This document shows positions 32,601 through 45,266 of a DNA stretch of 64,000 nt, piece by piece (position 1 is the first letter of the stretch; every line of letters begins with the position of its first letter). The translations under genes and the position numbers were made by a program. The notes below the pieces were generated by a model. That model searched no databases. It saw only the letters and a program-made list of their open reading frames with translations, and had not been told where the DNA came from. Origin of the DNA: Allolobophora icterica (Eukaryota; Annelida; Clitellata; Crassiclitellata; Lumbricidae). The stretch is taken from NCBI GenBank assembly GCA_963556255.1, contig OY744605.1, positions 65,219,730 to 65,283,729 on the forward strand, in the 5' to 3' direction.

Positions 32601-33960
32601 GTGGCTCGTTGTTCGAGTTCTTGAATCCAATAACAAAGACGTTATATTAGCGAAGAGCAAAGCCGCAATCGGTAGTTTACTTGGCAAAAGCTGCCACGAG
32701 CCACGAGGAGGTAACTAACCAGCTCGCTGAGGGTTTCAAGTGAGGTCAGTGCTGCTCGGTTGATTCAGCAGCTGTACTGTCTTCGTTTGATATCGGCTGT
32801 CGAGCGTTTTCACCGAATTTCGCCAAGGGCCTGGCACAATCCCAACGTTACAGTATGTCGCAACTTGGACTCGCTGGATCTCAGTCTCAGTACATTATGT
32901 TATCGAAGCTGGACGAGGTCTGTTCCGAAAGCGCTCAGTTCCTAGCACGTGACAAAAGAATTAGGCCTATGGTTGTAACAATGGTTGTTGTAACATGCAC
33001 AACAGATACCCTGGAAATTCAGTCGACAGCCGTCTTAGAGATCCAGGTTCATAATAGTTGAAAAAATTCTGTTAGATCATAACTTATTAGCAAATTTAAA
33101 GAATTTTCACACTTCATGTGACAAAAATTTCTCAAAAAGTGTTGAACGTTTGCTCCAAAGTAAGTTTATGCCTAGTCAGCAGGCAAAAATATAAAGCAAA
33201 TCCAGGAATCTAGTTCAATTCCAAACAAGTTCAGGACTACATGATTTTATTGTAGTCTGCATAAAATTTAAGATCGAGCAGTTTCAGGTTTGAAATAAAT
33301 CCAACGAATCTGTGATAAACTGCTAAGTGTAAAAATTGGTATGCTGAAATCCTCTGTAATAACAATGCCAACGCAGTGATTTCAAATTGTGATTTCTCCA
33401 CACAAAGCCAAATGAGAACAATGACAAAACTAGTTTCTGATTAAGCTTTCATTAAAAAGTTAAATGAGCAATCATGATAGCATTTGATGCTACTGAAATA
33501 AGACTTTGTTCATCAGCTGAATAGCACAACTGTTGACTTTAAAATCATTAGGGATAAAGTATTCCTTGAAAAAAGATATTCTTCGATTATTTATATGAAG
33601 CTTTTATGGTGATTCATGGTACATGAAATAAGCACTGTGTTATGACAAGGTTTGTTTTACCGAGGTCACATCTGAAAGCTGAACTGATTTTGAAATCTGC
33701 ATTTCTGACTGTTGCATCAGAATTTCAAGTTATGATGGTGTGTCCTTAAGTCAGATATAAGTTTTAAGAAGACTTGTTCCTGGGAGACACTGTCATTGTG
33801 ATTATGCACCACTAAGAGAAAAAATTCCTTGAAGATAAGCAGTCTTCCAGGTACAAAATGTTAGCAACTTCATTTTCTCAGCCTCAGTACATTGTATACA
33901 TATGAGGGCGGGTGAGTCGGGGTGACTAATCCTCTGCATTGGCGTCTGACCTCCCACCAG
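29690..33960. other. About 4 kb without a recognisable gene
   Basis: Holds many 'taggcctac' words, a LINE/SINE-like tail (cgctatataaatgctctgaa at about 30331) and a small hairpin gaggtcat / atgacctc at about 31814-31838. Several short frames were read and none shows a domain or clean exon boundaries. Confidence 0.4.
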
Positions 33961-34040
33961 ACAGTGTAAATTATTTATACATGTACACTCCTGTTTGCAG
34001 AGTTTGTTACGAGAACCAAACTGAAATTGCTTATGATTTG

Positions 34041-34111
34041 GCAGGGATCAGAACCCCAATATCTGGGTTGATACTCCAGACACTAACCACTTGACTATTG
34101 CGCAACCCTGC
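34041..34111 (-). repeat. Degenerate tRNA-like SINE head
   Basis: The minus strand has an A-box-like 'tagtcaagtggttag' and B-box-like 'ggttctgatcc', with complementary ends (gcaggg/ccctgc). The T-arm and acceptor would overlap, so it cannot fold as a complete tRNA. A second tRNA-like unit (ggctaacactgtggcc ... ggttcaatcctgg) follows at about 34150-34225 minus. Confidence 0.55.
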
Positions 34112-34229
34112 AGTGCCTGAAATCCGACAACTAGACAACACGAACGAATTTTATTACGACGAACCAGGATTGAACCCCAGACGCAACAGTCAAAGGCCAC
34201 AGTGTTAGCCAAACTGTTTGTAGCAGACA

Positions 34230-37200
34230 CCCACAAATGACAATCAGAAAGACAGAAATATTCGTTTCATTAAAACTGATTATCTCTGCAGCCATACCAA
34301 ACAGCACGTACATTATACAGCAAAATTGTTGAGAACACGGAAGTTGGTTCAGATGACACCGAGTTTCCTGTTTCAATCGTCAACAGCGTCCGCCATCTTA
34401 TGTTTATTTATTAGAGACAGATTTAGCGCAAATTGATTGGTGAGAAACTGGGTCACAGCCGTGATTGGTTAGGTTCCGCAAAACACGCCCACTATACGAG
34501 GCCCACGATACGAGGTCAGAGACTAAACGTAAACAAACCTATTTAGTGCCCATTTATGACCGAGTTTCCTACTTTTCGATTGTGTGACCTATCTTTCCTT
34601 CCTCCTATTAATTAATCTTAAGCTACTTCGTGCAAACTGTAACGTAAAATACCGCTTATTACCGTACAGTAATGTCCAAAGTTAGATGGTTAAATTTTGC
34701 TTTGCCTGCACTGACTTGGCTGTTGGCTTGTAGCCAGTGGGATAGTCATATTTGTCGTCAGTTGAACCACAATTTAGTTTATAGGTGGCGGAGAAACCCC
34801 AAAATGACGTCACAAAACCGTTTTACGTCACGATATCTGATACAGAAATAGATTAATGAGGTTGGATGCTTTATGCCAACCAAAAAAACTAGCGTTGGCA
34901 GCTTTAACCCGATGTGTCTCTTGTCATCGAAACTCCTTATTATCCATTCACAAATTCCATAGTCTTCACTGTGCAGTTGGGGCTTGGCTTTTTACAGGAA
35001 CTCTCCATAAACTGTTTATGATGACTGACTTTGTGCAAAAATGACTGACAGTTTCTTAACGGAGGTTCTCAAGAAAACAACAAAACAATGGTAGCATCAA
35101 GCAATCTATGCTACTGATACAGACTTCGATACTGATACATTTCGATACATCACATAAATGATTTACATCATGAACAGTTAACAACACTCGAGTCTGTGAT
35201 CCTGTTCCAGCAGGTTTCAAACTATATTAAACTATTCAAAGATAAGATCTAAACTTCGAATTCTGTCCTGGCAAATTTCTAAACGACTATCTTAATCTTC
35301 ATTTACATCGGAAGGTCTAATACAATCAGGACATTTTGTAAGCGAATCAGTAAAAAAACTCCAACATGGCTGAAAGAAATCAGTGTGGTCATATAATTTA
35401 ATTTATATAGCTTCAGTACCTCTAAGTAAACTCAAACCCTCTCATACTGGTATGGAAGCATACCTTAGCGCCAGATGTTCATTACTATCATTACTAATAT
35501 TAAAACCTTGACACCATCAGTTAAAATCTCTATAAGGTTGTCAAGTGTAGTACGTATGAAAGGTAAAGTAATTGCTTATTAGTTATTTACATGCCAGTAG
35601 CAAAATTAGTCATCCAGTAGTGTGGTCTTGAAGCTTAAGCACAAGCATTAAAATTGTAAACACCATACAAGACAACCTTTCTGTACAGGAAAATAAATCA
35701 ACTTCCATGGCAAAACAGTAGGTGAACCCCAAACAGAGCAAGAAAAGTGCAAAACTTTAACACTTCCTTCACGGAGGAAACTTTAATAATCAGCCCCCAC
35801 CATAATTGGCCGTTAACAATTACCAAGTTCAAAATTAAGAGTTTTATGTAGGTATGATTGCTGTACTCAAGTATAGAATTTTGGCAACAGAACACTTGCT
35901 CCTATTGGGTGAACCCTTTGTGCACAAGAGGCCAGTTTATTTATAGAACCACTAAATCAGTCAACCAAAAGACCAAGGTGCCATTTATTCACAGGACCCA
36001 GAGACCAGTCAACTAAAAGACCAAGAGTCAGTTAACCAGAGGACCTAGAGGTCACTCAACCAATTTATTACTAGTACAGTTAATGAAATGTCCCATGAGT
36101 TACAGCACAATAGGGGCCAGTTTTTCATGTGACACAGGAGCCATGAAATCATCAATTTCACTCATGTATTTCAGCAAATAAAATATCAACATAATATCAC
36201 GTGAAATACAAAATAGTTTTCAGCAGTACAGCTGCAAAGTAAAACTCTAGCATTTAAAAATCAGCCAAGTAAGCTCCTGCCATCATTTACATTGAACAAT
36301 TTATATACTATTACCCTCCACAACATCTACTTCAAGATATGCATGTGCATGAATATATACACGCCATTCATTATTATTATTGTTCCTACTCTTATTGCTC
36401 TTATACTAATAATAATTAATTTTATTATTGTTATCCTAATATTATTTTTATTAATATATTATCGTTATTATGACAATTTTATTATCATACTTTTATCTTT
36501 GTAATTATTATTATTACTATTATGAAATTTTTTATAAAATTTGTCACACTGGGTAAAAGTTAGATGCCAGGTTCACACTGGAAGGCACCTTGACAACAGA
36601 GAGAATAGACTATGAACTGCAGCGATAATAAAAAAAGGCTCTGCCGAAGACAAAAGGCGCAAGGATAGGTGGCAGCACTGGCAGACAATATCAGCCGTGT
36701 ATGACTTCATTTAAACTGTCCAACACCAGAAGCATTGGTGTGTGATTCATTGATCGGATCGGGCGATTCATTCGTTTATGGCTGCGGAGTAACTGATTCA
36801 TATGCGATTAGTCACATACCGACTGTCTGTATGAAAACAAAATCCAGTGTCCTTAATATGATTCACTGCCTGTAGCCATTGGACCACAGTTGTCATTGAG
36901 TAATCAGAGGAACTGTCATTCTTTGCACATGCCAAGTACGACAATGAATCTGAAAAACTCATATAAGTTACACCGAACCTTGTTAGAATGCTACCTTTGC
37001 CATTCATATCAATTATATCAGATATACACCATAACAATACATACAAATACAATCATATAAGTCACACTGGAGCTTCCTTTTAGTGCTACCTTTGGGTGTT
37101 ATGCCAATCGCCAGGCTAACCTGAACCAAAAACAATGGAGCCGTATTTGGGGTTGAAAAAACTTTGACAGCATATTCAGAGTTTTAGAACAAGCCTTTGA

Positions 37201-38285
37201 ACCAGACTTGACTTAAAGCAAGGACAGAGATAGTCGGACCTTTCTTAGCCTCATGAGGCCAATCAGAAGACACTGGCTGCGTATCAATAGTGTAAATGAT
37301 TCACCAGAACAAGGGCTGGCACCAGCAGCCACTAGTAACGAGACAAAATTACACTAGTGGGCAAAATCACTGGATGAAAATCAAACTCATACAACTGAAT
37401 CCAGACCTAACGCAAATTTTGTGCATGATTCATCTGTTTATGCAAGTACATGATAAAATAATTCAGTAATATTACTAAGAAAAAATTAATAAAATGTGCA
37501 AAATAAGTTTTTTAAAAGATGTAATTTACAATTAACAAAAACAATGAGCCACAAACCAGTGAAGAGAAGCCATACCAGAACAACCCTTCTTTTTCAGGGA
37601 AAGTGAGGCATTATTTCTACCTTCATACAGCAAATAAATAATATTATACTAATAATAAAAATAATAATAATAATATGTACCTTGAGGCCTAAAAAATTAA
37701 TAATAATAATGCTAATTCGATACTTTATCAGAAGTTCTCTCGGACCAAACAACCGGGTTGTTAAAGCAGAAATATTTCAGCCAAATTCTTTTGTTCGAAT
37801 GCATTCTATAAATTGATATGATCAAGACATTTGTGATCGAATTGCAGCTGAATCAAACAAAATCAAAGTCAACAGCATTACACCAGAATGCTTGACACCT
37901 CCCGATCTATCATGATCGGGAAAAAAACGGCAAACAAAAGCTGAAAAATTACAGTCCAACAAACTATTTACAAATTACGATGCTGATGATTTATGTCTTA
38001 TTCACTGAAACATCTCCTTCTATATATGTCTTCTTTCCTAATAAAACAATGCAAAATCGGGAATGCAGATAACAATGATGATGACAATAACGATGATGAT
38101 GATGATGACAATGATGATGACGACGATGACATCTACTCGACCAAAGACATTCCAAAAACACTTGTCAAGATAAAGACCCAGCTTGGTCAGTTGGTCAATC
38201 AGTTGGTCAGTCAGTTAGTCCGAGGATGGTGAGCAACTGAGGCAATCTAGTGAGCGATTCACTAATTCAGTCACTAATTCCTTTC
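34230..38285. other. AT-rich stretch downstream of the HDAC gene, no gene seen
   Basis: Low-repeat, AT-rich sequence with taa/tta-type microsatellites near 36380-36520 and 37640-37670, and a gatgat tract at about 38078-38130. It may include extra 3' UTR of the HDAC gene if distal poly(A) sites are used. The 34380-34400 'gccatctta' region could be a promoter, but nothing supports a gene there. Confidence 0.35.
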
Positions 38286-38291
38286 TTTATT
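38286..38291 (-). terminator. Candidate poly(A) signal AATAAA of the HDAC gene
   Basis: The minus strand reads aataaa about 180 bases after the stop codon at 38470-38472. It is the nearest consensus signal. No strong GT-rich downstream element is visible, so a distal site is possible. Confidence 0.35.
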
Positions 38292-38469
38292 CAGAGCATT
38301 CGTGTAGCTCCCTCAAGACAGCAGACAGTGAAGGATGAATCAACGGAGATGATGTTGGACTTATTTAGGCGAGTTCGTCGGAGTAACTGTGATTCGCTGA
38401 AGTGGTTAGATTCGAACAGCTGTGGAAATACGGAGTCTCTTAAACTACGATGATGACAAGGCCATCCTA

Positions 38470-38530
38470 TTATGAATCCTCCATTGGTTCCTGTTCCTCT
38501 GCGATGTCTGTTGTGCTGTCCGGTCGATTT
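38470..38530 (-). CDS. HDAC class IIa exon 21 (C-terminus)
   Basis: Acceptor gcttttcag before 38530. Entering in phase 2, it encodes NRPDSTTDIAEEQEPMEDS and stop TAA at 38470-38472. The ending resembles the RPDEEPMEE-type tail of vertebrate HDAC4, which supports this frame over the other two. Confidence 0.9.
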
Positions 38531-38963
38531 CTGAAAAGCAAACCAAAACTACATTTACTTCTAACCTACCGGTAATCTAAAGCCAAGCCAAAACCACACA
38601 TTCACTTGCCTTTGAATAAACGTTTCATCCTGGACCAACTTTATCACAAAATCAGGCTGGCAAGAAGCACTTTCAAAAGTAACTAAGAAGGTGCTACTGG
38701 CACACAAACATCTAGACACGTACATTACTGACAGTTATGGAGTTCTAACCTAACCTAATCCGTTCCTCCACAGGCTACCAAATATACAATATCATCTAGT
38801 TCTGATATAACCAAATTAAAAGTTCAAATTCTTGTTTTTGTCATTGTTAAAGCCTTTATTGAAGCCCCTCCATTGAAAACCATACAACAGTTAAGCTAGA
38901 ATTCGTATCTTAGTGTGATGGTGTCAAAAAGTGAAACTGAAGGGATACAATGTCCCTCTAATT

Positions 38964-39277
38964 CAGCGTTTCCAAATCTTTTAAGGCTATGGAACCCTTT
39001 CCACTTGAAATTTTTTTGACGGAACCCCTACCTAAAAAAAGCAGATCCTGGTACAATATTTTTAAACAGTGAGCCAGGTACGTACAGTTTAATCGATTAA
39101 AGTTAGACTAGAAATTGTTTTAAATAAATTTTCCCATGGAACCCTTGTCTTCACCTTGGATTCTGATTTATAATGTAACAACACATTCGAACAACACTTA
39201 TCCAGTTGCTTCATGGAACCCTTGTCTTCCCCTCACGGAACCCTAGGGTTCCGCAGAACCCACTTTGAGAAACACTG
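38964..39277. mobile_element. 314-bp hAT-like MITE in HDAC intron 20
   Basis: Ends cagcgtttccaaa (38964) and tttgagaaacactg (39277), a Charlie-like end sequence. Exact 8-bp duplication ctctaatt (38956-38963 and 39278-39285). The interior repeats a ggaaccct motif. Non-coding. Confidence 0.93.
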
Positions 39278-39412
39278 CTCTAATTAAGTGGTTCACTTCA
39301 TTACAACTGATTTTAAGGAGGCAGTATTGACATCCTAGAAACCAACAGGTGAAAACAGGTGCAGTGTAAAACCATTTATATAGTGCATTTCTGAGAGTGC
39401 TGGAATGCTTAC

Positions 39413-39557
39413 TGAATGCAGGTGGACTGGCTGGAGATGACGGAGAGGCAGGCGAATGCTGAGACCGTCTCAGCCTCCTCACGCAGATGTTGCTGGGCCT
39501 CCATGAAGGACCAGCCAAGTGTCTGAACATAGAGACTGAGACACGGCCAGAATGCAC
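39413..39557 (-). CDS. HDAC class IIa exon 20 (nuclear export signal)
   Basis: Acceptor gtgtgttttag, donor gtaagc. Encodes AFWPCLSLYVQTLGWSFMEA followed by REEAETVSAFACLSVISS. The EEAETVSAFACLSV segment corresponds to the conserved C-terminal CRM1 export signal region of class IIa HDACs. Confidence 0.92.
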
Positions 39558-40022
39558 CTAAAACACACCACCTCGTCTCGTTGCATTTTTGCAACACATG
39601 ATATATGAACAATATGTATGAAAAGTATGTATGCATGTAAGTAGGTAAGTATGTATGTATGTATGTATGTATGTAAGTGTGTATGTATGTTTCTACATAC
39701 ATACAGGGCCTAAGTCTCATATATACCATGAATATACATATGCAAGTACGTGCATGTATGTAGACACTTAACATAGTCTTTTACGTACCTCACTAAAATG
39801 TTTCCTCTGCCTATCAAGTGATGAATCTGACACCTAACATCTAAGTGGTGTTAATATTTACTAAGAACAACAAGTTAATTCAGACTTGAAAGTTGACACC
39901 ATGTTTCACGATCCTGATCCGTGTTGATGCAATACAGTACATAATTCAGAGAGCACCTATTCACAATATCTTACTCAGTAGCACCTCAGCCCTACACTGG
40001 TCGAACAAAAGTCCTTTAATTG

Positions 40023-40241
40023 GACAACTAGAAATTTATGCATGTTGCTTTCATGCTGTTTCTATCTACCCAGTACAAATCCAGGATTCGCATGTCAGTT
40101 CACTGGTGGGAGAAGAAACTAGTGGAACTTTTTTAGTTCCACTAGTTTCTTCTCCCACCAGTGAACTGACATGCGAATCCTGGATTTGTACTGGGTAGAT
40201 AGAAACAGCATGAAAGCAACATGCATAAATTTCTAGTTGTC
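40023..40241. repeat. Perfect inverted repeat, 107-bp arms with a 5-base loop, in HDAC intron 19
   Basis: Every base of 40023-40129 is complementary to 40135-40241 in reverse. The loop is ttttt (40130-40134). It lies between exons 19 and 20, so the pre-mRNA would contain a 107-bp perfect hairpin. The arms show no transposon end or target duplication. Confidence 0.97.
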
Positions 40242-40601
40242 ACAATGAACAACATAAGAACGTGCATTTTCAGAGTCTGGACATTGTATGCAGGTGTTCG
40301 CAGGTATGCAGGTACCACAAATCTTTTCACAGGTCTACTGATGGAAACATGTAAATGCTTAAACAGAATTCACCAATGGAAGCATTGATTACAAATATTG
40401 ACCACTTATACCTAATATTCAAGCAAATTAAAAAATTTGACTTTCCTATACCATGTCACCTGGCTAGGCCAAGACACTACTGGCTCATTTATATAGTATA
40501 AATTCTCAGAAATAAAACAAAAATATAATTTTCCATAAAAAAACTTAAATGCATCGACTTCTTTACACTGAAATGGACTGTAAGCTGTCGAAATTACATA
40601 C

Positions 40602-40686
40602 ACTGCTGTTGGATTGTAGTTTTGAGAGTGTCAATCGCTGGCTGGCAGGGACTTCTGTAGCGCTCACTTTCTGACGGCAATTCAAT
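40602..40686 (-). CDS. HDAC class IIa exon 19
   Basis: Acceptor gtttttttcag, donor gtatgt. Encodes IELPSESERYRSPCQPAIDT then LKTTIQQQ, the helical region after the catalytic core that precedes the YW-type motif in the family. Confidence 0.92.
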
Positions 40687-40903
40687 CTGAAAAAAACCCA
40701 GTATTTAAGTATAAACAAGAGTTAAATCTCCACACTAAGAGGCATTCCATTAAATTTTTAAATCAATGACGAACCATAACCTCAAGGCAAATTCAATATT
40801 CTTCCACCACAAAATTATCACCTTCATGGTCTACTACGAATCCCACACTCAAGAAGGAAATGGAACAGACAAATAAAACGTAGAACTAATGACTTCTGCC
40901 ATG

Positions 40904-41194
40904 CATAGGCATAGCTTTGTATTGTGACGGTGGTGTCTTTTAAAAGTGGTGGTGACAGTCACCACCACTTTTTGGCCCTGTGCTGAAACATTTTCTATGA
41001 CATGACAGCGTTATTTTCGTTTGAAGCAAGTTTATCTGCGAGTGACGTTAAAGTTGCAGACAAAGCATAATAAATTCATATATAGGGGAAGGGGAGGAAG
41101 GCAGGAGGGAGAGGGAGAAGGGAAGGAGAAAAGAAAGGGAGGAGAAAGAGCAGGGGATTGGTCAACTCCATTTTGTGGTGCAGTTACACCCTTG
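40904..41194. mobile_element. 291-bp hAT-like MITE in HDAC intron 18
   Basis: cataggcatagctttg at the left; gcagttacacccttg at the right, imperfectly inverted. Flanks ctgccatg (40896-40903) and ctgtcatg (41195-41202) match at 7 of 8. A palindromic core gtggtggtgacagtcaccaccac is shared with 43392-43751. Confidence 0.75.
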
Positions 41195-41320
41195 CTGTCA
41201 TGCACAAGACATCAACAGATGCTTGCTGCAACAGAACCCACACTCAAAGTCATAACCCTAAGAAACTGAATGGATGGATGACTGTTGCTAGACAAATGGT
41301 GCTGCCATCGGTCAACCAAC

Positions 41321-41454
41321 CTGCTGATCGAGGAGAGCACGCAGGCAGATCTCAGCTCCATCGCAGAGCGGCTTCAGTTCGTAGCCGCCTTCAAGGACGA
41401 GGACCATCTTACCAGCAGCGAGTGACATGAGCTGCTGTGTCATGAATCCAAAAC
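41321..41454 (-). CDS. HDAC class IIa exon 18 (catalytic Tyr region)
   Basis: Acceptor ttcctgtag, donor gttggt. Encodes FGFMTQQLMSLAAGKMVLVL then EGGYELKPLCDGAEICLRAL. The Tyr codon (TAC, complement of 41381-41383) sits where vertebrate class IIa enzymes have His and class I/IIb enzymes have the transition-state Tyr. Strong deacetylase activity is therefore plausible. Confidence 0.95.
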
Positions 41455-41689
41455 CTACAGGAAAATGTCACAATAAATGCAATCGTCATCATGACAAAAA
41501 CAAGTGCAATGAAGAATTCTTTTGATCCTTCAAAATCTAACACAACATAACATAATACTTTACTACATTTACAACTAGTGTACAGTAAGAGTCATAGTTC
41601 ACATGAATAGAATAACAGTAATCAACCAAAATGATCTGGCAATTGTTCCTATAAAAAAAATGCAAAAGTGTCGGAGGTTGATATAGAGT

Positions 41690-41790
41690 TACCAATGTGC
41701 TAAGATATTATGGAAGGCTGGTATTCTGGGCCTTAAAGATCAAGCATGCGATCTTACACTTAATATGCCATTCAACAGAAAGCCAATGAA
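41690..41790 (-). pseudogene. LINE fragment in HDAC intron 17
   Basis: The minus strand reads RLCKLHWLSVEWHIKCKI then ACLIFKAQNTSLP, the 'LHWLPV' region of an L2-like LINE end. A decayed, short fragment. Confidence 0.6.
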
Positions 41791-42039
41791 GTTTACAAAG
41801 GCGATAAAGATATATCTTATAACACTGCACTTGCATAGACTAATCGAGAATCAACAAGAGCACTTGTAAGCAACTGTTTTAGCCAAGTCATCAGTCAAAG
41901 AATGTTGGGTGTGACAAAATACTTCTGACTTATCTGAGTTGATTGCAATGTCATAAACACTTTAACGACGAGCGAGTACTAAAAGTGACTGGGAAACCAA
42001 TGCAATTCGTAGTTAAAGTGTTAAAGCATATTAGTTAAC

Positions 42040-42300
42040 CATGCTAGTTTACAAGCATCTGCACAGACTTGCACCTCCATATCTCGAGGATGACTGTGCT
42101 GACATCATCAGATCTGGGCCGGTCTCGTCTGCATTCTGCCATGAGTTATACAACCTAGTATAGACAGGGAAAGCCAGCGGGTCTAGAACAAGGACATTCA
42201 CTGTAGCTGGCCCAATAGAATGCTCTGCCTGTTGCGCTCTGGGATCCTGAAATATTGCTGGAGGGCTTTCGAAGGATGATGACAACTCGTTTATTTGTTT
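42040..42300 (+). pseudogene. LINE fragment in HDAC intron 17, opposite strand
   Basis: The plus strand reads KHLHRLAPPYLEDDCADI, then KASGSRTRTFTVAGPIECSA. This corresponds to the 'APPYL...VAGPxxWNSLP' end of LINE ORF2. Stops interrupt it. It faces the minus-strand fragment at 41690, so two insertions are present. Confidence 0.65.
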
Positions 42301-43062
42301 CATCTTATTAGCAGCTGCTTAAGCGCATTCGTGGCACATTTAGTTACGTTATCTTGTACTTTAAAAACTGACTTATAATAATAATAATAATTAATCACAT
42401 TACAACAGCGGCTAAGCATAGTTCGAGTTCAGTTTTATCAGAATGATCTGTGACACAGAGAATGAAGTAAAGTCGAGTATCACTAGCACGTTTCTGGACC
42501 ATTGACAGAAAAGAAAAAGACTGAAAAAAAGAGGCTCAAGGACTGAATCATGAAGTACACCTGAAAAACAAACAACAGGATCAGAGCAAGATAAGACTAA
42601 GTCTTCTGCAACTTGTTAAGAAAGATTATTTAGATAAGAAGATGTCCTGAGAAGAGCAGAACCTGAAACTACAAAAGGTGCATAGAGTCCCGACAACACA
42701 AAGACTGTGATCAACGTACACTGTCAAAGGCAGCGCACAAATCAATAGACACTTGAAAAGGCATTCAAGCAGTTTAAAGATATTATTCAGACTATAAAGA
42801 AGCCTATCATTAGCCAGTCCTTATCTTGATCAGGTTTTTAATACAGGTATCACAAGAGCAGTTTAAAAATCACAGGAATACGGTCTTCACAAAAGACGAG
42901 ATAAACCAGATGAACAATGAGGATGTAAACACACCAGAACACGAATAAAAAAGGAAATTGGAACAATTGAAGCTGCATATTAAAAATACCTTGGGAAAAT
43001 AATAAAGATTTCTAATAATAACAGTAATGAGACTAGACTACTGGTAAATAGCATGGACGTAC

Positions 43063-43181
43063 ACTGTGGGCTAAGGTTGTAGCCGCCAAGTGGCTTTGGA
43101 TGGCCTGCCGCTGCATCGAAACCAGCTGAAACCATGACTAGCTCTGGACGATACTCCCGCGCAATCGGCATCACAATGGTC
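43063..43181 (-). CDS. HDAC class IIa exon 17 (zinc-ligand Asp)
   Basis: Acceptor gttatggcacag, donor gtacgt. Encodes [20 protein letters not shown] then [19 protein letters not shown]. The Asp of AGFDA is the third catalytic zinc ligand in the family. Confidence 0.95.
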
Positions 43182-43391
43182 CTGTGCCATAACATAATAC
43201 ATTATTTAATTTATGTTGCATAAAAACATTATATTAAATATTTATCTATATATGATTATATAACACATACGCTATATACATATATACATGTGCATGTGTA
43301 CATATGTATGAAAAAGTGAAGGCTTGTTTAAATACCTATATTATATATATAGGCACTTAAACTCCTCAAAGCAAAGTCCCAAGGTCAAAGG

Positions 43392-43751
43392 CATAGGCGT
43401 AACTTTGTATTGTGATGGTGGTGTCTGGACACCACCACTTTTAAAAAGGGTGGTGACAGTCACCACCACTTTTTGACCACATGCTGAAATATTTTGCGAC
43501 ATGACACAGTCAATTTGGTTTGAAGCAAGTTCAAACAATGACAGTTAACGGGGTTGTATTCTTGCATACTTTAACTACTGCAATGCAGATAGAGATGACT
43601 TTGTGTTAGCTTACTTACATAATATTTTATGTTGCATAAATTGGTGACGTCATCTTGTTGTAGTAGACAGATGAGAAAAGAAGGAGAGAGGGGAGGGGAG
43701 GGAGAGTAGGGGATTGGTCTCCACCACTTTGTGGGGCAAGTCAAGCTTTTG
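43392..43751. mobile_element. 360-bp hAT-like MITE in HDAC intron 16
   Basis: Left end cataggcgtaactttg; right end caagtcaagcttttg. Flanks gtcaaagg (43384-43391) and ctcaaagg (43752-43759) match at 7 of 8. Related to 40904-41194. Confidence 0.75.
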
Positions 43752-44043
43752 CTCAAAGGATCAGAACAGAGTAGCAGCAACTCAACAGCAGAAGCCCTGT
43801 TTCAACCTCCAAACTTTACCTTCCCACCATTAAAAGGTGGCAAGGTAAACATCACGGAGCACCACACATATGCTGAATTAAGCAGGAACAACGAGCCATT
43901 CACCTAGCGTGAATTCATACATGGACATGATACATCATTGACTCCTGAACACATCTCTGATGACTAACATTAACCATTACCTTACCTAGATAAATACCCA
44001 GGTATGAACCTATGACTAAATAATGCAAGGAATAGAGATTCAC

Positions 44044-44340
44044 CGGAATGCGGCCATGTACTCTGCATCTCCCATCGGACAACCATACCACGCGATGTTG
44101 ACAGTGAACCCGAGGCCGCGGTCAATGCCGCACTCGGTCGGCGCTCCCGTTCCAGGAAAGAAGTTGCCATTGTCATGCCGATGGAGCGACAGGTACAGGA
44201 CACGTGGGTCTGTGTAGAAGAGCTGCTGGGTTGAGTTGCCATGGTGAACGTCCCAGTCGAGGACAAGTATCCGCTTCAGGTGCAGTTTATCAAGCAGCAG
44301 CTTGGTTGCTATGGCGATCGAGTTGAAATAGCAAAAACCC
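44044..44340 (-). CDS. HDAC class IIa exon 16 (active-site Asp-x-His)
   Basis: Acceptor gtttcctttcag, donor gtgaat. Encodes [15 protein letters not shown], then [20 protein letters not shown], then [20 protein letters not shown] and [23 protein letters not shown] supplies two zinc ligands (Asp and His). This is the longest core exon and fixes the family. Confidence 0.97.
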
Positions 44341-45054
44341 CTGAAAGGAAACAAGAGACGAGTACAAGAATCCATTGCAGATGGCGATGTGCTCGAGTCA
44401 AACAAATTAATTCACTCACTCACTCGGAGTATTTTGACAGTGCCCCTACTCAGAGGCACTCCCATACAGAGCCTCTGCAAACAGAACAGTTTCTCTGAAT
44501 ATCATAATGAAAACAAAACTCAGTAGAACAGTCCCTTAGGTTAACACCAGAAAGTTGCGATGGGTATCGTGTGTTAGTGACTTCATTCCATATTCTAGGC
44601 ACTTGACGCCAGTCCTCTCTTTACCACACGGTCTGATATTCTCACTTACTCTGTAGCGTGAGTCAATCTACTAATTTTATGGCCTAAATCACTGTATAAA
44701 GTAACGCTGATACCTGTACCGTTAACACCAATAATAATGCCTCGCAACAACAAACATAAACATGACCTGCTTGGAGACAGGCACAACAGCTGGGACGTCT
44801 GTTTACAAAGAAAAAAATTTCTGCGACAGGTCTATATCGTATATTTAGGATTGTAATGGTTGCATAGTGCCTATTTTAATGCTTCTGACTTAGAATTTAC
44901 ATGGTTACACAGAACTTAACCTGCACATTATACATAGGTATTAAGATTTTTACATTAGGATAAATTTTGCAACTTGGAGTGTGCATTACACACGTGTGCA
45001 CATTATACTCGAGACAATATGGTATATGAAGGTTCTTCCTGATCTGAAACTAAC

Positions 45055-45164
45055 ATTGCCTGAGTGTCTTCAGCATGGTGACCTGGCGGACGAACAACAG
45101 CAAATCCGTTGTCAATCTCTCCCGTCGCAACTCTGTATGACATTTCGATGACACAGCCAGCCGC
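45055..45164 (-). CDS. HDAC class IIa exon 15 (catalytic His pair)
   Basis: Acceptor ttcttggacag, donor gttagt. Encodes [20 protein letters not shown] then [24 protein letters not shown] holds the paired active-site histidines. The exon ends two bases into the Met of MGFCYF. Confidence 0.96.
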
Positions 45165-45266
45165 CTGTCCAAGAAGAATACACAACAGAAGCCAAAACTA
45201 TATAATATACATCAAATGGATATTTAATTATTTAATCTTATTTACTATTATTTTTTGTATGTCACG

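Noticed and set aside
34041..34225. Two tRNA-like sequences on the minus strand
   Set aside because: A- and B-box-like motifs are present, but neither folds as a full cloverleaf (overlapping T-arm and acceptor, mismatched arms); better explained as SINE heads.
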